The notes: generated by a model from the letters alone, not told the origin. 64,000 nucleotides of DNA from Flavobacterium antarcticum DSM 19726 (GCF_000419685.1 NZ_ATTM01000006.1:236581-300580); one strand, 5' to 3'. Counted from the stretch's first letter, positions 1 to 8,858 are shown. Numbers and translations: made by a program.

Positions 1-1
1 A

Positions 2-1666
2 GGAGATTTGTGGGACACGGAAGCTTCCCGCGAGTCCATTATCAAAGAAAAGTTGCTTTTGCAAGTACAATTAAATGAAACACACGAAAATTTGCGTGAG
101 ATTTTAATTCGAAATCGGTCTACATCAGGAAGCTCAAATCAGAACCGGAAAATGCTCATTGTTTTTGACTCTTTGCTGGAAATTTTGGAATTGGGATTGT
201 CCACATCCTTCAACCATCAAAAATTCAACGAGCAATTTAGTGCGTATCCACAAGTACTGAAAAATTATCAAAACTTGGCTTACAATTTAGCGTTCACTTT
301 AAAAAGTATTTCTATTTCCATTGAAGACAATAAGAAGTACGTTTCAAAACACCAACTTTTTAATGATTTAGAAATTTTAGAAAATGCCATTTTAGAATAT
401 CAAAATAGTGTTGGCGGAGTGGAAGGACACGAAGGCGTTTTAATGCTTTCAAACATGCGGGATTACGTAGAACGGCAAATTGAAAAAGTCAAAATATTAG
501 AACGTGCCTTTACAAAACCAGTTGAAAAACAAGATACAAAGCGAATTGAAAAGGATTTAGAAAAGTTCTTGACGCCGCTTTATTATCCGTGGAGTACGCT
601 ACAAAATAATTTGAGTTTCTCTTCTACTATTTTCAGACATTCCTTGCGATTAACACTCACTATATTGGTTGGAATCGTCATTGGACATTTAATCTCAGTC
701 GAAAAAGTCTACTGGATTTTACTAACCATCGTAGTGATTTTACGACCAGGTTATGGCCTGACCAAACAGCGGTCCTACGAGCGGATTTTCGGAACCGTAC
801 TAGGCGGATTCATTGCTTTTGGAATCATTTCAGTAGTTCAAGATCCGTATATTATCAGTGGTTTTGCAATCGTTTCCATGTTGTTGGGATTCACTTTTAC
901 ACAGACTAATTATAAAGTTGGCGCTACATTCGTCACCATTTACGTTGTTTTCATCTACGCGATGTTAACGCCAAATGTGCGAGACGTGGTTCAGTTTAGA
1001 ATAATGGATACGTTAGTTGGTGCAATTTTAGCCTTTACGGCAAATTACATCTTGTGGCCTTCATGGGAATTTTTAAACGTACGGGTTTTTCTAAAAAAGT
1101 CGATTAAAGCGAATTACCATTATCTAAAAGAAATATCGCTATTTTACAACGAAAAAGGCGAAGTGACGACTTCTTATAAAATTGCCCGAAAGTTTGCTTT
1201 TATTGAAATAGGAAACTTGATGAATTCCTTTCAACGGATGACGCAAGAACCAAAATCAAAGCAAAAGCAATTGCCACAATTGTATAAACTAGTTGAATTA
1301 AATTATTCATTGGTATCTTCCTCTGCTTCGTTGGGAACGTACATTCAAACCCATAAAACAACCAAGGCATCCGAAGCATTTAACGTAGTTGTTGATACGG
1401 TTTTAAAAAATTTAAATGCCGCAATGGATGTTTTGAACGCTTCCGCAAAAAAGCCGATGCAACCGTATAAAAAGATTGATTTGGAAGTTCGTTTTATTGA
1501 ACTTAAAAACATTCGTTCAAAGGAAATCCGCGAAAATAGTGCTACAGAAGAAGAATTTCAGTTGAAAATGCAAGAAGCACAGTTGGTTATTGAACAACTA
1601 ATTTGGTTGAGTAATCTTTCAGAAAGTATTTTGAAAGCTTCGCAGAAATTGGTGGTGACGGATTAA
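2..1666 (+). CDS. FUSC/YccS-family inner membrane protein (5' end missing)
   Basis: The reading frame is open to the left edge, so the TTG at 8 is probably an internal codon and the N-terminal membrane block lies outside the window. About 553 residues are visible. The first ~210 are hydrophilic and helical. A cluster of hydrophobic helices follows at about 215-355, beginning HSLRLTLTILVGIVIGHLIS and including the signature-like LRPGYGLTKQRSYERIFGTV. A ~200-residue soluble tail closes the protein. This alternation is that of YccS/YhfK and aromatic-acid-exporter-like FUSC proteins. The substrate is unknown; export of organic acids is the family expectation, not something seen here. No partner genes follow on this strand. 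Confidence 0.8.
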   Translation, partial: GDLWDTEASRESIIKEKLLLQVQLNETHENLREILIRNRSTSGSSNQNRKMLIVFDSLLEILELGLSTSFNHQKFNEQFSAYPQVLKNYQNLAYNLAFTLKSISISIEDNKKYVSKHQLFNDLEILENAILEYQNSVGGVEGHEGVLMLSNMRDYVERQIEKVKILERAFTKPVEKQDTKRIEKDLEKFLTPLYYPWSTLQNNLSFSSTIFRHSLRLTLTILVGIVIGHLISVEKVYWILLTIVVILRPGYGLTKQRSYERIFGTVLGGFIAFGIISVVQDPYIISGFAIVSMLLGFTFTQTNYKVGATFVTIYVVFIYAMLTPNVRDVVQFRIMDTLVGAILAFTANYILWPSWEFLNVRVFLKKSIKANYHYLKEISLFYNEKGEVTTSYKIARKFAFIEIGNLMNSFQRMTQEPKSKQKQLPQLYKLVELNYSLVSSSASLGTYIQTHKTTKASEAFNVVVDTVLKNLNAAMDVLNASAKKPMQPYKKIDLEVRFIELKNIRSKEIRENSATEEEFQLKMQEAQLVIEQLIWLSNLSESILKASQKLVVTD

Positions 1667-1696
1667 TTAGATAATATGTAATTTGAAGTTTTTAAG

Positions 1697-1996
1697 TTAT
1701 AAAAAAGTCAATCCTACTTTTCTATTCAAGCCTTGTTCAAAAATTCTAATTAAGGTTGAAAGTTGAATGTTACCCTTACCATTCTCAAGTTTTGAAATAT
1801 AACTTTTTTTTGTTCCCGCCTTATCAGCAAGTTGTTCTTGCGTTAAATTTGCTTCTTTTCGTGCAGATTTTAGCATTTGACTCACAATAAACATTTGTGC
1901 ACTTTCTTCGTATTTAATTCTACTTTCTGTACCTATTTTCCCATGTTCTAATTCAATTAATTGATCAAAATTGGTAATATCTTTATATGTATTCAT
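1697..1996 (-). CDS. higA: HigA-type antitoxin, XRE helix-turn-helix
   Basis: This 99-residue protein carries a Cro/C1-type helix-turn-helix at about 41-90 (LTQEQLADKAGTKKSYISKL). The first 40 residues are helical and probably contact the toxin. It starts 5 bp after the stop of the upstream toxin gene, so the two are co-transcribed in the toxin-first order typical of higBA and unlike most toxin-antitoxin pairs. By family knowledge the antitoxin blocks the toxin and represses the operon. A palindrome upstream of the toxin gene (2346-2363) is the likely binding site. Confidence 0.85.
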   Translation of the reverse strand: MNTYKDITNFDQLIELEHGKIGTESRIKYEESAQMFIVSQMLKSARKEANLTQEQLADKAGTKKSYISKLENGKGNIQLSTLIRIFEQGLNRKVGLTFL

Positions 1997-2001
1997 ACTA
2001 A

Positions 2002-2337
2002 TTATATTTTATTATTAAAGTACTCCTTCATTAATAGTTCCGCTTTATGAATTTCATTCTTGGGCGTTTTTTCTGTCTTTTTCTGAAAGGCATTAAAAAG
2101 AACGATCAATTTCCCGTCATCAAAACAGCAGAATATCCGATAAATATTTGATTGACACTTCACACGTATTTCATAAAGACCTTCATTTCCTGTTAAATGT
2201 TTTAAGAATTTTTCAGGAACACGCTCAACTTGTTTGATCAGCTCGAAAACATATTGAATCTTACCTTTTACATTCTGATGCTGTAATTGGTAGAAATCAA
2301 TAAAATAATTTTCATAGAAGATAATTTCTCTATTCAT
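2002..2337 (-). CDS. higB: HigB-like RelE/ParE-superfamily toxin (Gp49-like)
   Basis: A 111-residue protein of the HigB/phage Gp49 type. The central segment GLYEIRVKCQSNIYRIFCCF followed by DGKLIVLFNAFQKKTEKTPK is the conserved core: a beta-sheet with basic residues, then the FxKKTxKTP motif. Members act as ribosome-dependent mRNA endonucleases; this one is assigned by motif only. It is the first gene of a two-gene operon with the XRE antitoxin just downstream. The length is normal and no lesion is visible, so the pair looks intact. Confidence 0.85.
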   Translation of the reverse strand: MNREIIFYENYFIDFYQLQHQNVKGKIQYVFELIKQVERVPEKFLKHLTGNEGLYEIRVKCQSNIYRIFCCFDDGKLIVLFNAFQKKTEKTPKNEIHKAELLMKEYFNNKI

Positions 2338-2341
2338 TCTT

Positions 2342-2363
2342 CAAAGTTATCTCAAAAGATAAC
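2342..2363 (-). promoter_or_regulatory. higBA promoter -7 box overlapping a perfect palindromic operator
   Basis: On the minus strand TAACTTTG (2342-2349) fits the Bacteroidetes -7 consensus TAnnTTTG and lies 5 bp before the toxin start. A perfect 7-bp inverted repeat, GTTATCT-CAAA-AGATAAC (2346-2363), overlaps it. Antitoxin binding here would block transcription. The palindrome is seen directly; its role is inferred. Confidence 0.6.
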
Positions 2364-2405
2364 AATAAGCTAGTTTTTATATCTTTTTTTTTTGAATAAA
2401 ATATA

Positions 2406-2819
2406 CTAAAATTTTCTCCCCAAATAATCTTGCAACATAATCGTAGCCGAGATCTCATCAATCAATGCTTTATTCTGCCGCTGCTTTTTCTTTAAGCCAC
2501 TGTCAATCATGGACTGAAACGCCATTTTTGAAGTAAACCGTTCGTCCACACGAACTAACATCATTTCAGGAAAATTTTTGATAAATTCCAAGACAAATTT
2601 CTCAATCAATGGAGCACTTTCTGACGGCAAACCATTCATTTGTTTGGGTTCGCCGATGAGTACTTTCTCTACCTTTTCTTTGCTAAAATAGGTTTTCAAA
2701 AATAAAATCAAGGTCGGCGATTCTACCGTCGTTAATCCAGAAGCAATCAGTTGCATTTCGTCCGTAACCGCAATTCCGGTGCGTTTTAATCCGTAATCAA
2801 TAGCGAGAATTCGTGGCAT
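2406..2819 (-). CDS. ruvX: Holliday junction resolvase-like protein RuvX/YqgF
   Basis: At 137 residues this has normal length for the YqgF family, which has an RNase H-like fold and takes part in 16S rRNA 5'-end maturation and possibly junction resolution. The N-terminal motif LAIDYGLKRTGIAVTD holds the first catalytic Asp (D8), VDERFTSKMA lies at 91-100, and the C-terminal acidic pair D121/E122 lies in ALIDEISATIMLQ. All expected acidic positions are present. It follows the cysteine desulfurase gene on the same strand with a 17-bp gap, so the two are probably co-transcribed. Confidence 0.92.
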   Translation of the reverse strand: MPRILAIDYGLKRTGIAVTDEMQLIASGLTTVESPTLILFLKTYFSKEKVEKVLIGEPKQMNGLPSESAPLIEKFVLEFIKNFPEMMLVRVDERFTSKMAFQSMIDSGLKKKQRQNKALIDEISATIMLQDYLGRKF

Positions 2820-2836
2820 ATTATCTTGAGTTAAAT

Positions 2837-3964
2837 TTATACGGCAAGCAAAGCTGTTATTAAAGTATCAATTTCTTTTTTTGTTGATAAATGACTGAAC
2901 GAAACCCGAATCGAAGGGTGCAACACTTCTTCTTGATTTAAAAATTCCGCTAAAACATGTGATGGTCTTGCACTACCCGACTGACAAGCACTTCCGCGAG
3001 AAACAGCAATTCCTTTCATGTCTAAACTAAACAATAGCATTCCACTTTTTGAATCGTCAATAGGAAGTCGAATACTTAAAATCGTATACAACGTATTTTC
3101 TGTAGTTCCGTTGAAAGCAACATCAGGAAAATGGTGTTGAAACTGTTCAATTGTGTACTTTTTCAAATCTTGAATATGCGTTCGATCGGCGTTCAAATGT
3201 TCAAAAGACAACTGCAACGCTTTGGCCATTCCTACGATATTATGCAAGGATTCCGTTCCGGGACGAATTCCTTTTTCTTGTTCACCACCATGAAAAATCG
3301 AATGAACAGGTAGTCCTTTTCTAATAAAAGCAAAACCAATTCCTTTTGGTCCGTGAAATTTATGGGCACTTGCTACCATAAAATCAACGGGGATTTTCTG
3401 CAAATCTAATTCCATTTTACCAACAGATTGAACCGTGTCTGAATGAAAACAGACCCCGTGCTGCTTGCAAATCTTTGCGATTTCTTCTAAATCTAAAACC
3501 GTTCCTATTTCGTTATTCACGTGCATTAGTGAAACTAAAGTCGTTATTTCTTGACTCAATAATTCCATCAAATGATTGATATCAACCGTTCCATCTTTTT
3601 TAATTTTGACGAAATCAACTTGAATGTTGTGCTCTTTTTGCAAAAATTCAACGGCATGCAAAACGGCATGGTGCTCAATTTTAGAAGTAATAACTCGCTT
3701 GACTTTCAAATTCGTAATTGCATTTTGCAAAATCCAATTGTTCGCTTCCGTGGCACCTGATGTAAATATAATTTCTTGAGCCGAAACATTAAGCAATTGC
3801 GCAATGGTCTTTCGCGCAAGTTCTAATTTGCTTTTAGCAGTTCTTCCAAAGCTGTGTGACGACGATGGATTTCCGTACTCATTTTGTAAAACAGAAACCA
3901 TTTCAGCTATAACTTCTGGACGTAAAGCCGTAGTTGCGGCATTGTCCAAATATATTTTTTCCAT
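2837..3964 (-). CDS. Cysteine desulfurase (NifS/IscS family)
   Basis: A 375-residue PLP enzyme that removes sulfur from L-cysteine for Fe-S clusters and thiolated cofactors. The PLP-binding lysine is K202 in ASAHKFHGPKG. The sulfur-accepting cysteine is C327 in the short loop SRGSACQSGSARPSHVL, which resembles the group with a compact catalytic loop. HVNNEIG (148-154) and the early YLDNAATT segment are also typical. No iscU or suf genes are adjacent; flavobacteria usually encode a separate SUF system, so tRNA thiolation is a possible role. The start is supported by a -7 box just upstream. Confidence 0.93.
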   Translation of the reverse strand: MEKIYLDNAATTALRPEVIAEMVSVLQNEYGNPSSSHSFGRTAKSKLELARKTIAQLLNVSAQEIIFTSGATEANNWILQNAITNLKVKRVITSKIEHHAVLHAVEFLQKEHNIQVDFVKIKKDGTVDINHLMELLSQEITTLVSLMHVNNEIGTVLDLEEIAKICKQHGVCFHSDTVQSVGKMELDLQKIPVDFMVASAHKFHGPKGIGFAFIRKGLPVHSIFHGGEQEKGIRPGTESLHNIVGMAKALQLSFEHLNADRTHIQDLKKYTIEQFQHHFPDVAFNGTTENTLYTILSIRLPIDDSKSGMLLFSLDMKGIAVSRGSACQSGSARPSHVLAEFLNQEEVLHPSIRVSFSHLSTKKEIDTLITALLAV

Positions 3965-3968
3965 GTTG

Positions 3969-3995
3969 CAAAGTTATAAATTTTACCTTTAACAA
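3969..3995 (-). promoter_or_regulatory. Bacteroidetes-type promoter for the cysteine desulfurase-ruvX unit
   Basis: Minus-strand TAACTTTG (3969-3976) matches TAnnTTTG, with a TTG (3993-3995) 16 bp further upstream as a -33 element. It lies directly before the ATG at 3964, giving a very short leader. Assigned from the consensus only. Confidence 0.5.
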
Positions 3996-4036
3996 GGGAT
4001 TACCGTCTGGACAATCTTATTTGTATATTTTTTGTT

Positions 4037-4044
4037 TATTTTTG
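4037..4044 (+). promoter_or_regulatory. -7 box TATTTTTG upstream of a lipoprotein gene
   Basis: TATTTTTG fits TAnnTTTG and lies 20 bp before the ATG at 4064. A TTTG at 4020-4023 is closer than usual for a -33 element, so only the -7 box is well supported. Confidence 0.4.
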
Positions 4045-4063
4045 CTTGAAATAATAGATACGA

Positions 4064-5056
4064 ATGAAACGATTTTTAGCTTTTTTACTTTTTACAGTGG
4101 TGTTTTCAAGTTGCGACGACGGCGATTTGACACAAGTATCGTTTGAATTTGACGACACAATTGCAAAATCGTGTAATGCCGACACCGATAAGTTTTTCAT
4201 TTACAAAATGCAAGACAATCGGGCACTGATTATTCAATTGCCAGAATCGAATTTCCCCAATCGGATTTCTGCTGATTTAACAACACAGCCATTACCATTA
4301 GCTATCAACGGAACGACAATCCGTTTGATTTATCGCGAATATTCAGGCAAAGTCACTGAAAAAACGATGTGTTCCGCAGTACCAGTTTCAAATCCTACGG
4401 TCGTTGAAGAACGTGAAGCTTCAGAAGGAAAAATCACAATTACCACCACTGCCATAAAAAGCGAGCCAGATGCAAATGGAGCCACCAAAATCATCGCTTA
4501 TTCGCATGCACTTGTATTTACCGATTTAAAATTTAATTTAGGCGACAACACCAATCAAATAAATGAAGCGTTCAGTCAAGTGATTTATGAGACCAACGCC
4601 ATTCCGTTTACTAATTTCGCAGGATTAACAAGTTTATTTTCTTGTGAAAATGACAACACGTTTTTATTTAAGTATGACCCAACTCAAGCATTGGTTTTAG
4701 ATTTAAAACCGGAAGATGCTGCATTTTTATTTTCAGGAGAAGCAGGTCCAAAAACACGGTTAATTTCAACAGACACCAAGTTGACTCATTTCTTTTTTGA
4801 TACGACGATTGCTTTTTTAACAAACGACTATTTCTGTACGGTTCCTACTCCAGACACGCCGCCAATAACGGACGCATATCGTGCTGAAAATGGTATTGAA
4901 AATCAAAGTGGAATTATTGAAGTTACTTCTTTAGCGTCTGACAACGGATTTAAACACAAGATTGTATTGAAAAACGTACGTTTGACTAAAGGAAGTCTAA
5001 AAGTACAAATGGGTAATGAATTCATCTTTGGAGAAATCAACATTCCAACGAATTAG
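4064..5056 (+). CDS. Hypothetical lipoprotein, 330 residues
   Basis: A signal peptide with lipobox ends at C17 (VVFSSCDDGDL). The acidic residues right after the cysteine resemble flavobacterial surface-export signals, so it may be displayed on the outer leaflet. The remainder is soluble, with four further Cys residues (including KSCNADTDKF, TMCSAVP and FSCENDN) spread over what look like two similar halves: SCNADTDKFFIYK in the first and SCENDNTFLFKYDPTQALVL in the second, each followed by a hydrophobic strand and a Pro-rich segment. I do not recognise a named family. A bidirectional terminator follows the gene. Confidence 0.75.
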   Translation: MKRFLAFLLFTVVFSSCDDGDLTQVSFEFDDTIAKSCNADTDKFFIYKMQDNRALIIQLPESNFPNRISADLTTQPLPLAINGTTIRLIYREYSGKVTEKTMCSAVPVSNPTVVEEREASEGKITITTTAIKSEPDANGATKIIAYSHALVFTDLKFNLGDNTNQINEAFSQVIYETNAIPFTNFAGLTSLFSCENDNTFLFKYDPTQALVLDLKPEDAAFLFSGEAGPKTRLISTDTKLTHFFFDTTIAFLTNDYFCTVPTPDTPPITDAYRAENGIENQSGIIEVTSLASDNGFKHKIVLKNVRLTKGSLKVQMGNEFIFGEINIPTN

Positions 5057-5084
5057 AAACCGCAGCATCCTAAACTAGTTTTAA

Positions 5085-5130
5085 AAAATAAAGCCATTAA
5101 GAAATCACATTTTCTTAATGGCTTTATTTT
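5085..5130. terminator. Bidirectional intrinsic terminator
   Basis: A perfect 20-bp stem (5085-5104 with 5111-5130) encloses the 6-base loop TCACAT. The A-rich and T-rich arm ends let it serve the lipoprotein gene on the left and the convergent Smr gene on the right. Confidence 0.85.
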
Positions 5131-5149
5131 TATTGTTTAATGAAGCGAA

Positions 5150-5695
5150 CTAAGCGTTTTGCTTAAAATAGACTTCGGTCGCTCCAGAACCGTATTTTTG
5201 ATAATTACCGTCTTTAAAAGAAATTTGATCGTAACGACCCAATAAAAAGTCAAGTTCTGCTTTCAGAATACCTTCACCTACTCCATGGATAAAAACAATT
5301 TTAGGAATTCGGTTGGTGATGGCAAATTCAATATGGCGTTTTGCCGTATCGGTTTGCAAAGTAAGAATGTCGTAATTATTCATACCTCTAAAGTTTTTGA
5401 CCAACTTCTCAATGTGCAAGTCGAATTCAGGAACAGGAATTTCTTTTTTAGATTTTTTTTCCTTGACAAAAGAGCGTGCTTTTGGTTCTTCTTTGTCTTT
5501 CAAAACTTGAGAAATATTTTGACTTGCAAAACCCATTTTTAATTCGTCGCCGCTCATTTTGAGTAATTCCTTGCTCGAAAAGTTTAATTCAAATCCATCT
5601 GTAGTCAATACCGTAATTTGATCGCCATTTGTAGCGGTAACGGTTCCATCCATAGCATCGTCCAGCACGGTCACTTTATCTCCTTTATTGAACAT
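5150..5695 (-). CDS. Smr-domain protein (MutS2 C-terminal type)
   Basis: A 181-residue protein. An N-terminal beta-barrel-like region (1-45, GDKVTVLDDAMDGTV) is followed by a Lys/Glu-rich linker (66-88) and a C-terminal Smr domain with the DLH motif at 92-94 and HGVGEG at 137-142. Smr domains nick DNA or RNA; here the domain stands alone without the MutS ATPase. It overlaps the small membrane-protein gene upstream by 11 bp, so the two form one operon. The substrate cannot be deduced. Confidence 0.88.
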   Translation of the reverse strand: MFNKGDKVTVLDDAMDGTVTATNGDQITVLTTDGFELNFSSKELLKMSGDELKMGFASQNISQVLKDKEEPKARSFVKEKKSKKEIPVPEFDLHIEKLVKNFRGMNNYDILTLQTDTAKRHIEFAITNRIPKIVFIHGVGEGILKAELDFLLGRYDQISFKDGNYQKYGSGATEVYFKQNA

Positions 5696-5873
5696 CGTCT
5701 GTGTCTTTATTATTGTTGTTTTTATGCGGAATTCGGGCGTTTAGTTTGTACAACAAAAACATAAAAACCACGATTGAGCCGGCACTTATATAAACGTTAG
5801 GGACCGCTTGGCTTTGTTCATACAACAAAACGATTGCGGCTACAATTACAGCGGGAATTAATAATTTCTTCAT
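5685..5873 (-). CDS. Small two-helix membrane protein
   Basis: I chose the ATG at 5873 (MKKLLIPAVIVAAI) because it opens a hydrophobic helix directly; a longer frame begins at 5933 but adds an unconvincing charged leader. The 62 residues hold two membrane segments (about 4-17 and 27-44) and a polar, Asn/Lys-rich tail. The 3' end overlaps the start of the Smr gene by 11 bp, so translation is probably coupled. Function unknown. Confidence 0.65.
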   Translation of the reverse strand: MKKLLIPAVIVAAIVLLYEQSQAVPNVYISAGSIVVFMFLLYKLNARIPHKNNNNKDTDDVQ

Positions 5874-6026
5874 AGCATACAGTGAAAATTCTCGCCTTGT
5901 ACTTTTGGCGAAAAATTGAATTTTATTATACATTTATGCTTCAAAAGTAATTAACTTAAAAATAATAACCCGTAAAAAAACGAAAGTTTACAAATATTTT
6001 GTAAAATTGCAGTAAAAGAAACGAAA

Positions 6027-6311
6027 GTGAGTTTAGAAGACTTTATGATTCCTTGCTTGAGCAAGAAACTATTTGGTTTAGATTGTCCCGGTTGCGGAAT
6101 GCAACGTGCTTTGTCTTTGCTTTTACATGGAGACTTCACGGAGGCATTTCGGATGTTTCCGGCAATTTACACAACACTATTGCTGTTTTTTTTCATCGGA
6201 TTGCATTTTGTAGACAAGAGTCGGAGTTACTCTAAACTCATCATTCCTTTCGCCATTTTGAATGCTGCAATAATGCTTATTGCTTATTTTTATAAATTAA
6301 CCCATTATTAA
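6027..6311 (+). CDS. DUF2752 membrane protein
   Basis: This 94-residue protein starts at GTG. Its motif LDCPGCGMQRAL (C20 and C23, then GxxRA) defines DUF2752. After the motif come two or three membrane segments (about 42-60 and 71-90). The paired cysteines before the first helix suggest a metal or redox site, but no biochemical role is established to my knowledge. It sits 17 bp before a gene for another small membrane protein, and the two look like one transcript ending at the hairpin at 6678-6710. Confidence 0.82.
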   Translation: MSLEDFMIPCLSKKLFGLDCPGCGMQRALSLLLHGDFTEAFRMFPAIYTTLLLFFFIGLHFVDKSRSYSKLIIPFAILNAAIMLIAYFYKLTHY

Positions 6312-6328
6312 CCCAACCTAAATTACTT

Positions 6329-6658
6329 ATGGAAAAACAAAAATTACCCAATGCAACCGCTGTTCTCGTACTCGGAATTTTATCAATTATCGGCTGTTGT
6401 TTTTATGCTGTTGGAATTGTATTCAGTATTGTCGCTTTAGTGATGGCTAAAAAAGACATGGCACTTTACGCGATCAATCCCGATGCTTACGACAATTACG
6501 GCAATCTAAAAACAGGTCGTCTCTTAGCAATTATTGGTTTAATTCTTAATATTATTTCAATCATTACTGCGATTGCTTTTATTGCATTTTTTGGTTGGGC
6601 TGTTTTGCAAGATCCAGTTTTAATGCAGGAAAAAATGAGAGAATTACAAGGAATGTAA
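6329..6658 (+). CDS. Small membrane protein of the CCC-motif/DUF4190-like type
   Basis: 109 residues with two long membrane segments (about 9-38 and 61-92) joined by a polar loop containing NPDAYDNYGNLKTGR. The first helix holds GCCFYAVG, the cysteine-rich signature of small flavobacterial proteins often found next to DUF2752 genes, as here. The role is unknown; co-transcription with the DUF2752 gene suggests a shared membrane function. Confidence 0.7.
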   Translation: MEKQKLPNATAVLVLGILSIIGCCFYAVGIVFSIVALVMAKKDMALYAINPDAYDNYGNLKTGRLLAIIGLILNIISIITAIAFIAFFGWAVLQDPVLMQEKMRELQGM

Positions 6659-6677
6659 TCGTTAGATTTTCATAAAA

Positions 6678-6710
6678 AAAATCCGCTTTACAAGTTGTAA
6701 AGCGGATTTT
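6678..6710. terminator. Bidirectional intrinsic terminator
   Basis: A perfect 15-bp stem (6678-6692 with 6696-6710) has a 3-base loop and A/T tracts on both sides. It separates the two small membrane-protein genes from the convergent rocD. Confidence 0.85.
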
Positions 6711-6740
6711 CTATTTTATAGTTTGTTGTACGACGCCTCC

Positions 6741-8021
6741 TTATTTTTCAAATTCTTTTAAGGTGTCAATAATAATTCGCGTACAATCTAACAATTGTTC
6801 TTCGTTCATTACTAAGGGTGGTGCAAAACGAATGATGTTACCGTGTGTTGGCTTAGCCAAAAGACCGTTGTCTCTCAATCGCATGCAAATGTTCCAAGCG
6901 GTATCGCTGTCCTCTGAATCGTTTATTACAACGGCGTTCAACAATCCTTTTCCACGTACCAAAGTAGCAATAGAAGACGTATTGATGTATTCTTGCATTT
7001 TTTCACGGAAAATTTTCCCTAAACGGCGTGCATTTTGCGCTAAGTTTTCATCATTCGTTACATCTAAAGCAGCCATGGCTACTGCAGCAGCAACGGGATT
7101 TCCACCAAATGTAGATCCGTGTTGTCCGGGTTTAATCACATTCATAATTGCATTATCTGCTAAAACAGCCGAAACCGGATATACACCGCCAGAAATCGCT
7201 TTTCCTAAAATCAGCATGTCAGGTCGTGCATAGGTTTCTTGACGTTCACAAGCATTCTCACAATCACAATTTCCACAAACCGCTAAAAGCGAACCTGTTC
7301 TTGCAATTCCTGTTTGAATTTCATCCGCAAGAAAAAGTACATTGTACTTGTTGCATAAATTTTTAACCTGCATCATGTAGTCGTCACTTGGCGTATAAAC
7401 ACCCGCTTCCCCTTGAATAGGTTCCACTAAATAACCTGCTACATTTGAATTATTTTTCAATACTTCTTCTAAAGCATCGATGTTGTCGTACGGAATTGCG
7501 ATGAATCCTTCTGTGTAAGGACCAAAGTTTTTACGTGCGTTTTGATCGTTTGAAAAGGAAATAATCGTGGTGGTACGTCCGTGGAAATTTCCATCAGCCA
7601 CAATAATCACCGCTTGATTTTCAGGAATGCCTTTCACTTCGTAAGCCCATTTACGACAGATTTTTAAAGCCGTTTCCACTGCTTCAGCACCCGTATTCAT
7701 CGGAAGTACTTTATCATAACCAAAGTATTTTGTCAAATATTCTTCGTAAGGTCCCAATTGGTCGTTGAAAAAAGCACGAGAAGTAAGTGTCAGCGTTTCC
7801 GCCTGTTTGGTCATGGCTCCAACAATTTTTGGATGGCAATGTCCTTGATTTACGGCAGAATAAGCAGATAAAAAATCGTAGTATTTCTTACCCTCTACGT
7901 CCCATACATAAACGCCTTCCCCTTTACTCAACACCACAGGAAGTGGGTGATAATTGTGAGCGCCATACTTGTTTTCTAAATTGATAATTTCTTGCGAAGT
8001 GCGATTGTCCAAAACTTCCAT
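6741..8021 (-). CDS. rocD: Ornithine--oxo-acid aminotransferase with a Cys-rich insertion
   Basis: A 426-residue class III aminotransferase that converts ornithine and 2-oxoglutarate to glutamate semialdehyde and glutamate. The PLP lysine is K274 in [10 protein letters not shown]; the cofactor aspartate lies in LADEIQTG (231-238), and [12 protein letters not shown] (109-120) is also typical. Between the DEIQTG strand and the PLP lysine there is a short insertion with four cysteines, [12 protein letters not shown] (C249, C252, C254, C258), absent from the classical enzymes I know. It could bind a metal. The gene is monocistronic between two hairpins. Confidence 0.93.
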   Translation of the reverse strand: MEVLDNRTSQEIINLENKYGAHNYHPLPVVLSKGEGVYVWDVEGKKYYDFLSAYSAVNQGHCHPKIVGAMTKQAETLTLTSRAFFNDQLGPYEEYLTKYFGYDKVLPMNTGAEAVETALKICRKWAYEVKGIPENQAVIIVADGNFHGRTTTIISFSNDQNARKNFGPYTEGFIAIPYDNIDALEEVLKNNSNVAGYLVEPIQGEAGVYTPSDDYMMQVKNLCNKYNVLFLADEIQTGIARTGSLLAVCGNCDCENACERQETYARPDMLILGKAISGGVYPVSAVLADNAIMNVIKPGQHGSTFGGNPVAAAVAMAALDVTNDENLAQNARRLGKIFREKMQEYINTSSIATLVRGKGLLNAVVINDSEDSDTAWNICMRLRDNGLLAKPTHGNIIRFAPPLVMNEEQLLDCTRIIIDTLKEFEK

Positions 8022-8135
8022 CTGATTCTATTTTTTTCTTAATATGCCTTTATTCCTACTTATGGGAGAGAAATCATCCTTATTTGTGCCAAATTTAGTG
8101 AAAATTTCACGATTTTATGCGAATGTACTACCTAT

Positions 8136-8176
8136 AAAAATGGCATTGTGTCTCTTTAAAACACAATGCCATTTTT
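8136..8176. terminator. Intrinsic terminator between osmC-like gene and rocD
   Basis: A perfect 16-bp stem (8136-8151 with 8161-8176) with a 9-base loop and A/T ends. It lies just downstream of the minus-strand OsmC-family gene and keeps its transcript out of rocD. Confidence 0.8.
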
Positions 8177-8194
8177 AAATTTGAAGAGCGTACT

Positions 8195-8605
8195 TTATAA
8201 AAGTGTCGCTTCTGAGGTAATTTTAGTATCTAATAATCGTGAAATCGGACACGTAGTTTCAGCTTCCGTTACCCACTTTTGAAATTCCTCTTTCGAAATG
8301 TCTTTTACTTTTCCTTTTACGGTTAAGTGCGACCCTACCACTGATTTGTCTTGAAAGTCAATGGAACATTCTGTTTCTAAACTCTCAATTTCAAATCCCG
8401 CTTGCGTAATGTAAGCCGATAATTGCATCGTAAAGCAACCTGAATGTGCTGCCGCGATAAGTTCTTCGGGATTTGTTCCGATACCGTCTTCAAAACGAGT
8501 GCTGAATGAATATTGCGTATCCTGTAATACCTTGCTATCTGTAGTTAAAACTCCATTTCCTTCTTTGAGTGTGCCTTTCCATACGGCTGTTGCATTTCTT
8601 TTCAT
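8195..8605 (-). CDS. OsmC-family peroxiredoxin
   Basis: A 136-residue protein with the two conserved cysteines of OsmC thiol peroxidases: C57 in AAAHSGCFTMQLS and C119 in ETTCPISRLL. The acidic residue E48 in NPEELI sits where the family places its catalytic glutamate. Members reduce organic hydroperoxides, usually with lipoyl-type reductants. The length is typical. It is a single gene, with an A/T-rich upstream stretch and a terminator on its 3' side. Confidence 0.9.
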   Translation of the reverse strand: MKRNATAVWKGTLKEGNGVLTTDSKVLQDTQYSFSTRFEDGIGTNPEELIAAAHSGCFTMQLSAYITQAGFEIESLETECSIDFQDKSVVGSHLTVKGKVKDISKEEFQKWVTEAETTCPISRLLDTKITSEATLL

Positions 8606-8858
8606 AATAGTTTTTTTTTTATTGATTGACTCAAAGTTACTGTTTTGAACCGCTCAAAAAAAGTGGATTATAGCAAGTTTAACATCTAAAATTGCTTTTT
8701 AAAGGTCCAAAATGCGTCTCAATCTTCAGAAGATTTGATTCAAGTACTTTTTTATACTTCAAAGGACACGAAAAATACAACAACGGAAAAAAAAGAGTTA
8801 TATTTGATTGAGTAGAAAACAAATGTCCTGCGAAAAGAACAACTATTAAATCATTGGT

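Noticed and set aside
1697..2337. HigBA as part of a prophage
   Set aside because: Neighbours on both sides are core genes with normal spacing and no phage genes.
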